Below are positions 31,711 to 39,009 of a stretch of DNA of 64,000 nt, one piece after another; position 1 is the first letter of the stretch; each line of letters opens with the position of its first letter. Under the pieces are notes generated by a model, which ran no database searches, was not told the DNA's origin, and saw only the letters and a list, made by a program, of their open reading frames with translations. Made by a program: the position numbers and the translations under genes. The DNA is from CBDBON01 sp965208395 (lineage in GTDB: Bacteria; Chloroflexota; Dehalococcoidia; Lucifugimonadales; CBDBON01), in contig CBDBON010000003.1 of assembly GCA_965208395.1 (NCBI GenBank), positions 1,426,001 to 1,490,000 on the forward strand. The letters run 5' to 3'.

Positions 31711-31790
31711 CATGCCCGCAAGGGTCTGGCGGCCTACCGCCGCCGGGTGAAAGTCTTCGGGGCGAGCCCGTCGTGCCACAGACGGCCCCA
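31711..31790 (+). other. Hairpin-rich 5' leader of the queuosine transporter gene (candidate cis-regulatory RNA)
   Basis: Several short helices follow one another: CCC-GCAA-GGG (31715-31724), GGCGG-CCTA-CCGCC (31728-31741), a GGGTGAAAGTC segment leading to a possible UUCG-type loop near 31755, and GTC...GAC (31770-31783). It ends 10 nt before the GAGGAG ribosome binding site. It does not match the preQ1-I consensus as I know it. Confidence 0.35.
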
Positions 31791-31809
31791 TAACGACAGA
31801 GGAGCACCC

Positions 31810-32517
31810 ATGCGGTTCACCGGCACCTTCATCATCGTCGTAGCCCTGTTCATCACCGTACTGATCACCTCCAACATCATTGCGGTGAAGCCCATAGAGC
31901 TGCTGACCCTGCCATTCGAATTCCTCGGCAGCTCGTCGGTAGTCCTGCCAGCCGCGATAATCATCTTCCCTGTCAGCTATATCATCGGCGACGTGTTGAC
32001 CGAGGTATACGGCTTCCGGATCGCCCGGGGAGTGATCTGGCTGGGCTTCGGGGCTAATCTGCTGGTGGTTGCCGCCCTGTGGACCACCGGCAACATCCCC
32101 GCAGCAGGCTTCTGGGACGACCAGGAAGCCTACGATACCATCCTGGGACAGGTTCCCTGGATTCTCCTGGCTTCCTTCGTTGCCTATCTGATTGGCGAGT
32201 TCTCCAACTCCACCGTGCTGTCACTGCTGAAGTACCGGATGCAAGGCCGACTGCTGTTCGTCCGCACGATAGGCTCCACCGTAGTGGGCCAGGGACTGGA
32301 CTCCTTCATCTTCATCTACATCGCCTTCGGGGTGGGAGGAGACTGGGGCGCGGCCGGACTGTTGAGCGCGGCCCTCGCCCAGTGGATTACCAAGGTACTG
32401 TACGAGTCGGCGGCCACGCCACTCACCTACCTGGTGGTGGGATACATGAAGCGGAAAGAGGAGATGGACGTTACCGACGCGCCCCGCTCTCTCAATCCCC
32501 TGGGGATTTTTGCCTGA
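31810..32517 (+). CDS. yhhQ: Queuosine precursor transporter (YhhQ/DUF165 family)
   Basis: A 235-aa integral membrane protein with about six helices. The family signatures SNIIAVKPIEL (helix 1), FPVSYIIGDVLTEVYGFR and GSTVVGQGLDSFIFIYIAF are all present. YhhQ imports 7-deazaguanine precursors (preQ0/preQ1) across the inner membrane. ATG 31810 is chosen for the GAGGAG 5-8 nt upstream; the frame stays open earlier but runs through the structured leader. It is divergent from the phosphoribosyltransferase-FolE fusion, whose FolE half performs the first step of de novo 7-deazaguanine synthesis. Base use seems less GC-rich than neighbours. Confidence 0.9.
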   Translation: MRFTGTFIIVVALFITVLITSNIIAVKPIELLTLPFEFLGSSSVVLPAAIIIFPVSYIIGDVLTEVYGFRIARGVIWLGFGANLLVVAALWTTGNIPAAGFWDDQEAYDTILGQVPWILLASFVAYLIGEFSNSTVLSLLKYRMQGRLLFVRTIGSTVVGQGLDSFIFIYIAFGVGGDWGAAGLLSAALAQWITKVLYESAATPLTYLVVGYMKRKEEMDVTDAPRSLNPLGIFA

Positions 32518-32528
32518 GGCGCGGTGTC

Positions 32529-32600
32529 TTGGAGACCTATCGAGCCCCGCACCGCCGGCACGTCCACCAAACAAGACCCAATATCCTCTGGCGTCTCCAA
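32529..32600. repeat. Inverted repeat between yhhQ and the recombinase gene
   Basis: TTGGAGAC (32529-32536) and GTCTCCAA (32593-32600) are exact inverted copies 56 nt apart, filling most of the 107-nt gap. A terminator role for yhhQ is possible but the loop is long. No dif-like core was seen. Confidence 0.35.
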
Positions 32601-32624
32601 AGGCGGCCCAGCTACCCTCCCTCC

Positions 32625-33542
32625 ATGGACAGACGAACATGGGACGGTCTGATCGACGAGTACGAGGAGCACCTCAGGGCCGAGCGGGGGCTTGCCGAGC
32701 TCACCATACGCAACTACGCAACAGATCTACGGCCGCTCTACGACTACATGACGCTGAGAGGCCTCAGCGGCCTGGAACGGATCGACAGGACCTCCGTGCG
32801 GGGTTATCTCGCCTGGCTGAGCGATCTCGGCTACGTCCGCCGCAGCATCGCCAGAAAGCTGAGCACGCTGAGGGGGTTCCTGAGCTGGCTGGTGCGCAAG
32901 GGCGTGCTGCAAGCCGACCCGCTGCCCAGGCGTGGAGTCATGAAACTCGACTCCCGCCTGCCCAGATTTCTCTCCCAGGACGAGGCGGCAAGGCTCGTCC
33001 TGGCTCCCGACACGTCGGCGCCTCTGGGCGCGCGAGACAGGGCGATGCTGGAGCTGATCTACGCCGCCGGTCTGCGGGTCAGCGAGGTGCGCGATCTGAA
33101 CGTCGGTAATGTCGACCTCGCCTCCCGGGAGGTCAGAGTCACCGGCAAGGGATCGAAGCAGCGCGCCGTTCTAATCGGCGAGGCCGCCCGCAGTGCGCTG
33201 GCCATATATCTAAACGAGGTGCGTCCGAAGCTCGAAGGCCGGGACAGCGACAACGCCCTCTTCCTCAACAGATACGGAGGACGCCTGAGCCAGCGGAGCA
33301 TCCAGGCCAAGGTGCGCCGTTACGCCGCCAGGGTCGGACTCGGAACCGGCGTCCATACGCACACCCTGCGCCACTCCTTCGCCACACACCTTCTGGAAGG
33401 CGGCGCCGACCTCAGAGTCGTCCAGGAGCTCCTCGGGCACGCCAGTCCGGCCACCACGCAGATCTACACCCACGTGACGGCGTCCGAGGCCAAGGCCGTA
33501 TACCTCGCCGCCCACCCGCGAGCCGGGGAAGACAACCGGTGA
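32625..33542 (+). CDS. xerC: Tyrosine recombinase XerC/XerD
   Basis: A 305-aa site-specific recombinase that resolves chromosome dimers at dif. The N-terminal SAM-like core-binding domain (residues about 1-95) contains LTIRNYATDLRPL. In the catalytic domain, R151 (AAGLRVSEV), the HTLRHSFATHLLE box and Y281 (TQIYTHV) provide the R-H-R-H-Y set. The LLGHASPATTQIY pattern is XerC/D-typical. ATG 32625 is the family start; no strong ribosome binding site is visible (CCCTCCCTCC precedes it). Genomes of this phylum often have one or two Xer proteins, so C versus D is uncertain. Confidence 0.9.
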   Translation: MDRRTWDGLIDEYEEHLRAERGLAELTIRNYATDLRPLYDYMTLRGLSGLERIDRTSVRGYLAWLSDLGYVRRSIARKLSTLRGFLSWLVRKGVLQADPLPRRGVMKLDSRLPRFLSQDEAARLVLAPDTSAPLGARDRAMLELIYAAGLRVSEVRDLNVGNVDLASREVRVTGKGSKQRAVLIGEAARSALAIYLNEVRPKLEGRDSDNALFLNRYGGRLSQRSIQAKVRRYAARVGLGTGVHTHTLRHSFATHLLEGGADLRVVQELLGHASPATTQIYTHVTASEAKAVYLAAHPRAGEDNR

Positions 33543-33598
33543 ATCATCGCCTCAGTATGTCGTCTCGGCTGAGGCGTCGAACGCGGACATGACCACAA

Positions 33599-33627
33599 TT
33601 GAAACCTGACCACGCTAACGCTACCAT
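33599..33627 (+). promoter_or_regulatory. Possible promoter of aroQ
   Basis: -35 TTGAAA (33599-33604), a 17-nt spacer and -10 TACCAT (33622-33627). The ATG is only 12 nt from the -10, so the transcript would be nearly leaderless. Confidence 0.4.
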
Positions 33628-33639
33628 TGATGCTAGGCC

Positions 33640-34080
33640 ATGAAAATCCTCGTCATCAACGGACCCAATCTCAACATGCTCGGACGCAGAGACGTCTCCG
33701 TCTACGGAGTGAAGAGCCTGCCTGAGATCGGACGGGCGATCCGCTCTCGTGCGGACGACTTGGGCATCGAGGTCGATCTGTTCCAGTCCAACCACGAGGG
33801 GGCGATTGTCGACCACCTACAGTCGGCGGCCGGCGACGCTTCGGGCGTCGTCATCAACGCCGGCGCACTCACCCACTATGGCCTGTCGCTGCGTGACGCC
33901 CTGGCAGACTGCGACCTGCCCATCGTCGAGGTCCACCTGTCCAACATCCACGCCCGCGAGCGCTTCCGCCGGAGGTCCGTTATAGCGTCCATCGCCAGGG
34001 GGCAGATCGCAGGCCTGGGCTGGCGAGGCTACCTGTTCGCGCTGGAGTACCTGGCCGCGCACCTGAAGGGGAACGAATGA
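33640..34080 (+). CDS. aroQ: 3-dehydroquinate dehydratase, type II
   Basis: A 146-aa dodecameric-type enzyme of the shikimate pathway removing water from 3-dehydroquinate. INGPNLNMLGRRD leads to the catalytic tyrosine Y22. FQSNHEG, INAGALTH and VEVHLSNIHARERF (with H99) match the family active site. The usual INPGA proline is alanine here. It overlaps the following peptidase gene by ATGA. Confidence 0.94.
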   Translation: MKILVINGPNLNMLGRRDVSVYGVKSLPEIGRAIRSRADDLGIEVDLFQSNHEGAIVDHLQSAAGDASGVVINAGALTHYGLSLRDALADCDLPIVEVHLSNIHARERFRRRSVIASIARGQIAGLGWRGYLFALEYLAAHLKGNE

Positions 34081-35162
34081 GCACAATTTCACGGATTCAA
34101 CGTCTGCGCGAGCGGCTCGACGAGGAGGGGATCGACGGCATCCTGGTCTCGTCAGCCGAGAATCGGCGATATCTCTCCGGCTTCACCGGATCGGCCGGAC
34201 ACCTGCTGATATCCGACGACGACGCCGTGCTCGTCACCGACTTCCGGTACATCGAGCAGGCCGCCAACCAGTCTCCCGACTTCAGGGTGGAGAGGATCGG
34301 ACGCGACCCGTGGTTCGCCAGACTCGCTCAGGAGCTAGGCGTCCGACGCGTAGGGTTCGAGAGCGACGACCTGACGGTCGCCTCCCACTCGGCCCTTCTG
34401 AAGTCGCTGGAGGATGCCGGCGGCGAGGCGCCGGATCTCGTCCCCACAACTGAGATCGTTCTGAGGCTGCGCGCCGTGAAGGACACGTACGAGCTGGAGC
34501 TGCTGACAAGGGCCGTCGCCATCGCCGACGGGGCGATGGACCGGGTGGCGCCCGCCATCGAGCCGGGCATGACAGAGGGCGCCGTAGCATGGGATCTCGA
34601 GAGGACGATGCGGGAGCTCGGCGCCGAATCTGTCTCCTTCGAGGTGATCGTCGGAACAGGGCCCAACGGGGCCCTGCCTCATCACAGGGCGGACGACACG
34701 GTGATCAAGCCAGGCGACGCGGTAGTGATCGACATGGGAGCGTCCTACGAGGGCTACTGCAGCGACCTGACCAGAACCTGGATCGTCGGCGAGCCGGATG
34801 ACACCTTCAAGCGCGTCTACGACACCGTGCTGCACGCTCAGCTGGCCGCCGAGGAGGCAGTGACCGCGGGCTACACGGGCGGCGAGGCGGACGCGGTCGC
34901 CCGCGACATCATCACGGAGGCCGGCTACGGCGACGAGTTCGGACACAGCCTGGGCCACGGAGTGGGCCTCGCGGTCCACGAGCACCCCAGGGTCGCAGCA
35001 AACTCGGAGGACATCCTTGAGAACGGCACCGTCTTCACCGTCGAGCCCGGCATCTACCTGTCCGGCTGGGGAGGCGTGAGAATCGAGGACATCGTTGTGA
35101 TGGAGAAGGGCCGGGCGCGCGTCCTGTCCAGGGCGGCGAAGCTCCCGGCCTTCGGTCTATAG
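34077..35162 (+). CDS. M24 family Xaa-Pro aminopeptidase
   Basis: A 361-aa metallopeptidase of the pita-bread fold. The N-terminal creatinase-like domain has GILVSSAENRRYLSGFTGS. The metal ligands are visible in order: two aspartates in IDMGASYEGYCSDLTRTW, His in GHSLGHGVGL, Glu in TVEPGIYL and Glu in RIEDIV. It releases N-terminal residues before proline. ATG 34077 overlaps the aroQ stop (ATGA). It lies 13 nt before efp, a pairing frequent in bacteria (pepP/ypdF-efp). Confidence 0.92.
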   Translation: MSTISRIQRLRERLDEEGIDGILVSSAENRRYLSGFTGSAGHLLISDDDAVLVTDFRYIEQAANQSPDFRVERIGRDPWFARLAQELGVRRVGFESDDLTVASHSALLKSLEDAGGEAPDLVPTTEIVLRLRAVKDTYELELLTRAVAIADGAMDRVAPAIEPGMTEGAVAWDLERTMRELGAESVSFEVIVGTGPNGALPHHRADDTVIKPGDAVVIDMGASYEGYCSDLTRTWIVGEPDDTFKRVYDTVLHAQLAAEEAVTAGYTGGEADAVARDIITEAGYGDEFGHSLGHGVGLAVHEHPRVAANSEDILENGTVFTVEPGIYLSGWGGVRIEDIVVMEKGRARVLSRAAKLPAFGL

Positions 35163-35175
35163 CCAGGAGATCACG

Positions 35176-35739
35176 ATGACGATCGGCTACGGGGATCTGC
35201 GCAAGGGAATGGCCATAGAGCTCGACGGCGAGCCCTATTCGGTCGTCGACTATGAGCGCAGCAAGATGCAGAAGCGGGCGCCGGTGATGCGCGTGCGGTT
35301 CCGAAGCCTTCGGACCGGCCGCGTCACCGACCGCACCTTCCAGGGCTTCGACGTGAAGCTGACGCCCGCCCCCGTCGAGCGGCGCGACGCCCAGTACATC
35401 TACGAAGAGGACGGCATGCACTACTTCATGGATATGGGGAGCTTCGACCAGTTCCCGCTATCCGGGGAGCAGGTGGGAGACCGGCTCGACTACATGGTCG
35501 AGCAGACCTCTGTCGAGATGGTTCTCTTCGACGGCCAACCCATCGCGATCGAGCTCCCTATAACGGTCGACCTCACGGTCGCAGAGACTGGGCCGGGATT
35601 CAAGGGAGACACCGCACAGGGCGGCACGAAGCCCGCCAAGCTGAGCACAGGGCTAACCGTGCAAGTGCCTCTCTTCGTCAACGCAGGCGAGACGATCAAG
35701 GTGGATACCCGCTCCGGCGAATACCTGTCGAGGGTCTGA
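35176..35739 (+). CDS. efp: Translation elongation factor P
   Basis: A 187-aa three-domain EF-P relieving ribosome stalling at polyproline. Domain I starts GDLRKGMAIELDGEPYSVVDY. The loop that carries the modified residue reads SKMQKRAPV instead of the usual KPGKG; K33 aligns with the lysylated K34 of E. coli. Domain III carries the EF-P C-terminal signature ending GEYLSRV. There are no epmA/epmB or earP genes nearby. It is followed directly by xseA. Confidence 0.95.
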   Translation: MTIGYGDLRKGMAIELDGEPYSVVDYERSKMQKRAPVMRVRFRSLRTGRVTDRTFQGFDVKLTPAPVERRDAQYIYEEDGMHYFMDMGSFDQFPLSGEQVGDRLDYMVEQTSVEMVLFDGQPIAIELPITVDLTVAETGPGFKGDTAQGGTKPAKLSTGLTVQVPLFVNAGETIKVDTRSGEYLSRV

Positions 35740-35740
35740 A

Positions 35741-36943
35741 GTGGCGGTCTACCCCGTCTCTCAGATCACCTCCTACATAAGACAGGCGCTCGAATACGAC
35801 ATCCTGCTCCAGGACCTCTGGGTGAGCGGCGAGGTCGCCAACCTCTCCCGGCCGGGGTCGGGCCACTCCTATTTCACCCTCCGCGACGCCGGCAAGTCGC
35901 TCCGCTGCGTGATGTTCCGCACCGCGGTCGGAGCCGATAAACTGAGCGCCGGCGCGGCCGTGATCGCCCACGGACGCATCTCGATCTATGAGCTCAGAGG
36001 CGACCTCCAGATGATCGTGGACATGGTGCAGCCGGAGGGCGTCGGGGAGCTTCAGCTGAGGCTGGAGCGGCTCAAGATGAAGCTGGAGGGTGAGGGGCTG
36101 TTCGACCCGTCGCGTAAGAGGCCGCTGCCCAGGCATCCGAGAAGGCTCGGCATCATCACCTCACCGACCGGCGCGGTGTGGCAGGACATACAGACGGTAA
36201 TCCTGCGCAGATATCCCCTGGTCGAGCTGGTCCTGGCTTCGACGCCCGTGCAGGGCGAGGGTGCGGCGGACGGGATAGTGGACGCCTTCCGGGCGCTGCG
36301 CGAGATCGGCGGCGTCGACGCGGTCATACTCGCGAGGGGCGGCGGCTCTCTCGAAGACCTCTGGCCGTTCAACGAGGAGGCGGTCGCGCACGCGGTCTTC
36401 TCCTGCCGCGTCCCGGTCATAAGCGCGGTCGGCCATGAGACCGACGTTACGATCGCCGACCTCGTCGCCGACCACCGCGCCCCGACTCCGTCGGCTGCTG
36501 CCGAGATGGCCGTGCCTGACCGGCTGGAGCTCGTCCACGGCCTCTCCATTTCGGAAAAGATGCTTTCGGCCGCCGTCGCCGCGCGTGTAACAGCGGGCTC
36601 GGAGCATGTCGCACGGCTGCGCTCCAAGCTGGACCTGGGTCTCCCCGATATCGATACGATGAGACTCCGGATCGACGATCTGTTGAAGTCGGCGGCGACC
36701 CATCTCGATCATGGCCTACGGGTGAGCTCCGGGCGGACCGACGGGCTCCGACAGAGACTCACCGCCCTGAGCCCTGCGCTCACTCTAAGAAGGGGTTATG
36801 CGATCGTCCGCCGCGGGCGCGACGGCGCCGTGGTGAACGAGTCCTCCGTCGTCGCCGTTGGAGAGTCCGTTGGAGTCACTCTGAGCCGCGGCTCCTTCGA
36901 TGCCGACGTCACCGCCGTGATAAGGAAGGAGACTACGACATAG
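35741..36943 (+). CDS. xseA: Exodeoxyribonuclease VII large subunit
   Basis: A 400-aa subunit of the ssDNA nuclease. The N-terminal OB fold has LWVSGEVANLSRPGSGH and YFTLRDAGKSLRCVMF. The catalytic domain has VILARGGGSLEDLWPFN and SAVGHETDVTIADLVAD. A long helical C-terminal part follows. GTG 35741 begins one base after the efp stop, so translation is coupled. The small subunit follows directly. Confidence 0.95.
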   Translation: MAVYPVSQITSYIRQALEYDILLQDLWVSGEVANLSRPGSGHSYFTLRDAGKSLRCVMFRTAVGADKLSAGAAVIAHGRISIYELRGDLQMIVDMVQPEGVGELQLRLERLKMKLEGEGLFDPSRKRPLPRHPRRLGIITSPTGAVWQDIQTVILRRYPLVELVLASTPVQGEGAADGIVDAFRALREIGGVDAVILARGGGSLEDLWPFNEEAVAHAVFSCRVPVISAVGHETDVTIADLVADHRAPTPSAAAEMAVPDRLELVHGLSISEKMLSAAVAARVTAGSEHVARLRSKLDLGLPDIDTMRLRIDDLLKSAATHLDHGLRVSSGRTDGLRQRLTALSPALTLRRGYAIVRRGRDGAVVNESSVVAVGESVGVTLSRGSFDADVTAVIRKETTT

Positions 36944-36945
36944 AA

Positions 36946-37224
36946 ATGAACGGCAGCCCATCCGAGGTGGACTTTGACGACATCAGCTTCGAGCAGGCCC
37001 TGGGACTCCTGGAAGAGGCAGTGCAGAGACTCGAAGCCGGCGGCCTCTCCCTATCGGAGGCCACCCGGACCTACGAGACGGGCATGCGTCTCGCCCGCCA
37101 CTGCAACGAGATGCTCGCCGACACCGAAATGCGGGTGACTCAGATCCGGACCGCATTCGGCGAGCAGATGAGAATGCTCGACGAGCAGGACCACGGGCCG
37201 CGCCCGGACCTCCTCCAGTGCTGA
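36946..37224 (+). CDS. xseB: Exodeoxyribonuclease VII small subunit
   Basis: A 92-aa helical protein. ISFEQALGLLEEAVQRLEAG and LSEATRTYETGMRLARHCNE match the XseB two-helix pattern. It begins 2 nt after xseA and overlaps the PHP gene by 7 nt. Confidence 0.92.
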   Translation: MNGSPSEVDFDDISFEQALGLLEEAVQRLEAGGLSLSEATRTYETGMRLARHCNEMLADTEMRVTQIRTAFGEQMRMLDEQDHGPRPDLLQC

Positions 37225-37907
37225 AAGTCGATATCCACACGCATTCGCACTTCTCCCCCGACTCCGAGGCAACGCCGGAGGCGATCGTGGCCAGGTGTCT
37301 CGAGGTCGGACTAGACTGCATCGCCGTCACCGACCACAACACCATAGAGGGAGCGCTCGCCGTGCAGCGAATCGCGCCATTCACGGTAATAGTGGGCGAG
37401 GAGATCAGGAGCGCGGACGGTGAGATCATCGGGCTCTTCCTCCAGGAGACCGTGCCGCGCGATCTGCCGGCCGCAGAGACGGCGCGGCTGATAAAGGCCC
37501 AGGGCGGGATCGTCTCCATCCCGCACCCTTTCGACCGGTTCCGGAGATCGGTCATAGACGAGACCGGTCTGCGGGAGGTGCTCCCCTACGCCGACATCGT
37601 CGAGGTGTTCAACGCCCGCAACACCTTCGAGAGCTCCGACCGGAGGGCGGCGGCGCTGGCTCAGAAGCACGGACTGCTAAGGTCCGCCGTCAGCGACGCC
37701 CATACCACCTACGAGCTCGGACGGGCCTACGTCGAGATGCGGGAGTTCGACGGCACGCCCGAAGACTTCATTGCCGCCCTCGGAGAGGGTAGGCCTGCGG
37801 GACGCCGCACGACGCCTCTGATCCACTGCCTCACCACCCTTACCAAGCTCAAGAGACGCCTCGGCCTGTCCCACCAGGCCCGCGCTTCCGCCGACGAGAC
37901 GCTTTGA
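37218..37907 (+). CDS. PHP-domain metal-dependent phosphoesterase
   Basis: A 229-aa PHP hydrolase. The metal-binding motifs appear in order: DIHTHSHFSPDS, VTDHNTIEGA, EEIRSADGEIIG, SIPHPFDRFR and SDAHTTYELG. These are the ligand sets of TrpH/RNase AM-type PHP proteins, which cleave nucleoside 3',5'-bisphosphates or short RNA. GTG 37218 overlaps the end of xseB by 7 nt, so the phosphoesterase is translationally coupled to exonuclease VII. It could process nucleotides from that nuclease; this is inference. The substrate is unknown. Confidence 0.86.
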   Translation: MLKVDIHTHSHFSPDSEATPEAIVARCLEVGLDCIAVTDHNTIEGALAVQRIAPFTVIVGEEIRSADGEIIGLFLQETVPRDLPAAETARLIKAQGGIVSIPHPFDRFRRSVIDETGLREVLPYADIVEVFNARNTFESSDRRAAALAQKHGLLRSAVSDAHTTYELGRAYVEMREFDGTPEDFIAALGEGRPAGRRTTPLIHCLTTLTKLKRRLGLSHQARASADETL

Positions 37908-37916
37908 CGCCGGGCC

Positions 37917-38789
37917 ATGCCTCTCCCCAGACCAGAGCTGACCACCTATCTCAACGGCGAGTTGATGCCGCACAGCCAGGCCGTCGCAGCGCTGCAGAGC
38001 GAAGAGGCCCAGTCCGCCGGGGGCTTCTACGACTCGGCCAGGACGTTTGGGGGCCGCGTGTTCAAGCTGAGGCAGCACCTGCAGCGCCTCTACAATGGCC
38101 TGAACGCCACAGGGATCGACCCAGGTCTGACCATCGACCAGATGGAGGAGACCTCCCTCCGCCTGCTCGAAATCAACCGTCACGCCATTGAGGACGGAGA
38201 CGAGTTCGTCATCACCCAGGTCGTGAGCCGGATTCCACCGTCGTCTACCGAGGAAGCAGCGACCGTCAACGTGATCATCCACTGCCAGCTTCTCGACTTC
38301 GGCAGCTTTGCCAGCGGATACGTGGACGGAGTCCGCGTCGCCACTCCGTCGACATACCCCGTGTCCAGGCAGAGTCCGCAGTCGACCCCAAAGGAGAAGC
38401 GGCAGCGCCTCTACTTCCTGATGGACAATGCGGAAGGGAGCATCACCGAATGTCGCGGCGGAAACTTCATGTTCGTCCACAAGGGCAGGATCAAGCTGCC
38501 CGACCGACGGCACGTGCTGCCGGGCATAAGCATGCACACCATCCTCGAGCTCGCCGACTCGCTCGGCGTTCCGGTCGACGAGGATGACTACTGCATACAC
38601 GACGTCTACGTAGCCGACGAGGCGTTCGTATCGAGTACCCGCCACTGCCTCGTCCCTGTCGATACCGTCAACGGGCTGCGCCTCGCGGGCACCCTGCCCG
38701 GGCCGGTCACCCGGACGCTTCTCGACGCGTGGCGGAACATGGTCGGCATCGACTTCGTCAAACAAGCGCTGGACCGTGCCGGCCGCTGA
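37917..38789 (+). CDS. Divergent class-IV aminotransferase paralog with a shortened lysine region
   Basis: A 290-aa protein clearly of fold-type IV: YLNGELMPHSQAV, GGFYDSARTFGGRVFKLRQHL, and DVYVADEAFVSSTRHCLVPV near the C-terminus. Compared with the tandem pair at 25149-26987, the distance from the Schiff-base lysine region (TPKEKR) to the PLP-nitrogen glutamate (GSITEC) is 17 residues instead of 34, and the following TEG is TEC. The helix after the lysine is therefore largely missing. Activity may be altered, or the protein may have another role. It begins 9 nt after the PHP gene in the same operon. ATG 37917 has weak ribosome-binding sequence. Confidence 0.8.
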   Translation: MPLPRPELTTYLNGELMPHSQAVAALQSEEAQSAGGFYDSARTFGGRVFKLRQHLQRLYNGLNATGIDPGLTIDQMEETSLRLLEINRHAIEDGDEFVITQVVSRIPPSSTEEAATVNVIIHCQLLDFGSFASGYVDGVRVATPSTYPVSRQSPQSTPKEKRQRLYFLMDNAEGSITECRGGNFMFVHKGRIKLPDRRHVLPGISMHTILELADSLGVPVDEDDYCIHDVYVADEAFVSSTRHCLVPVDTVNGLRLAGTLPGPVTRTLLDAWRNMVGIDFVKQALDRAGR

Positions 38790-38813
38790 CGGCCTTTACC
38801 TCCCTCCAGAGAA

Positions 38814-38843
38814 TTGACAACGATTCAGGCTCACTCCTATACT
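38814..38843 (+). promoter_or_regulatory. Sigma70-type promoter of pyrG
   Basis: -35 TTGACA (38814-38819), an 18-nt spacer and -10 TATACT (38838-38843). The pyrG ATG is 167 nt past the -10, giving a leader of about 160 nt. Confidence 0.75.
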
Positions 38844-38900
38844 CTCTTCCAGCAAGGGAGGGGCCATCTGGCAGCATTCACAGGCCCGAACTCAGCCAGC

Positions 38901-38938
38901 CCCGCAAGGGTTACCCGATAGTGGCGGCTCCAACCGCC
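38901..38938 (+). other. Paired hairpins in the pyrG leader
   Basis: CCC-GCAA-GGG (38901-38910) is followed by GGCGG-CTCCAA-CCGCC (38923-38938). The same order of elements occurs in the yhhQ leader at 31715-31741. There is no U-run, so classic attenuation is not obvious. Confidence 0.35.
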
Positions 38939-39009
38939 CTACTTCGCGCCCCTCTCCTACCTGTCTCACAGGAGCGTCCCACCCGCAGCACCACCCTCCG
39001 ACCGGCCCG

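Noticed and set aside
31741..31775. GGGTGAAAGTC segment resembling domain I of group II introns
   Set aside because: No intron 5' or 3' consensus, domain V or reverse transcriptase is nearby. The string is too short to support an intron fragment.
31761..31790. GGCGAGCCC...GTGCCACAGA resembling the RNase P RNA core
   Set aside because: Only a short match; the rest of the RNase P RNA core is absent.
31618..31809. preQ1-I riboswitch before yhhQ
   Set aside because: The small A-rich pseudoknot tail and C-rich loop of that class were not found. I kept only a general structured-leader call.
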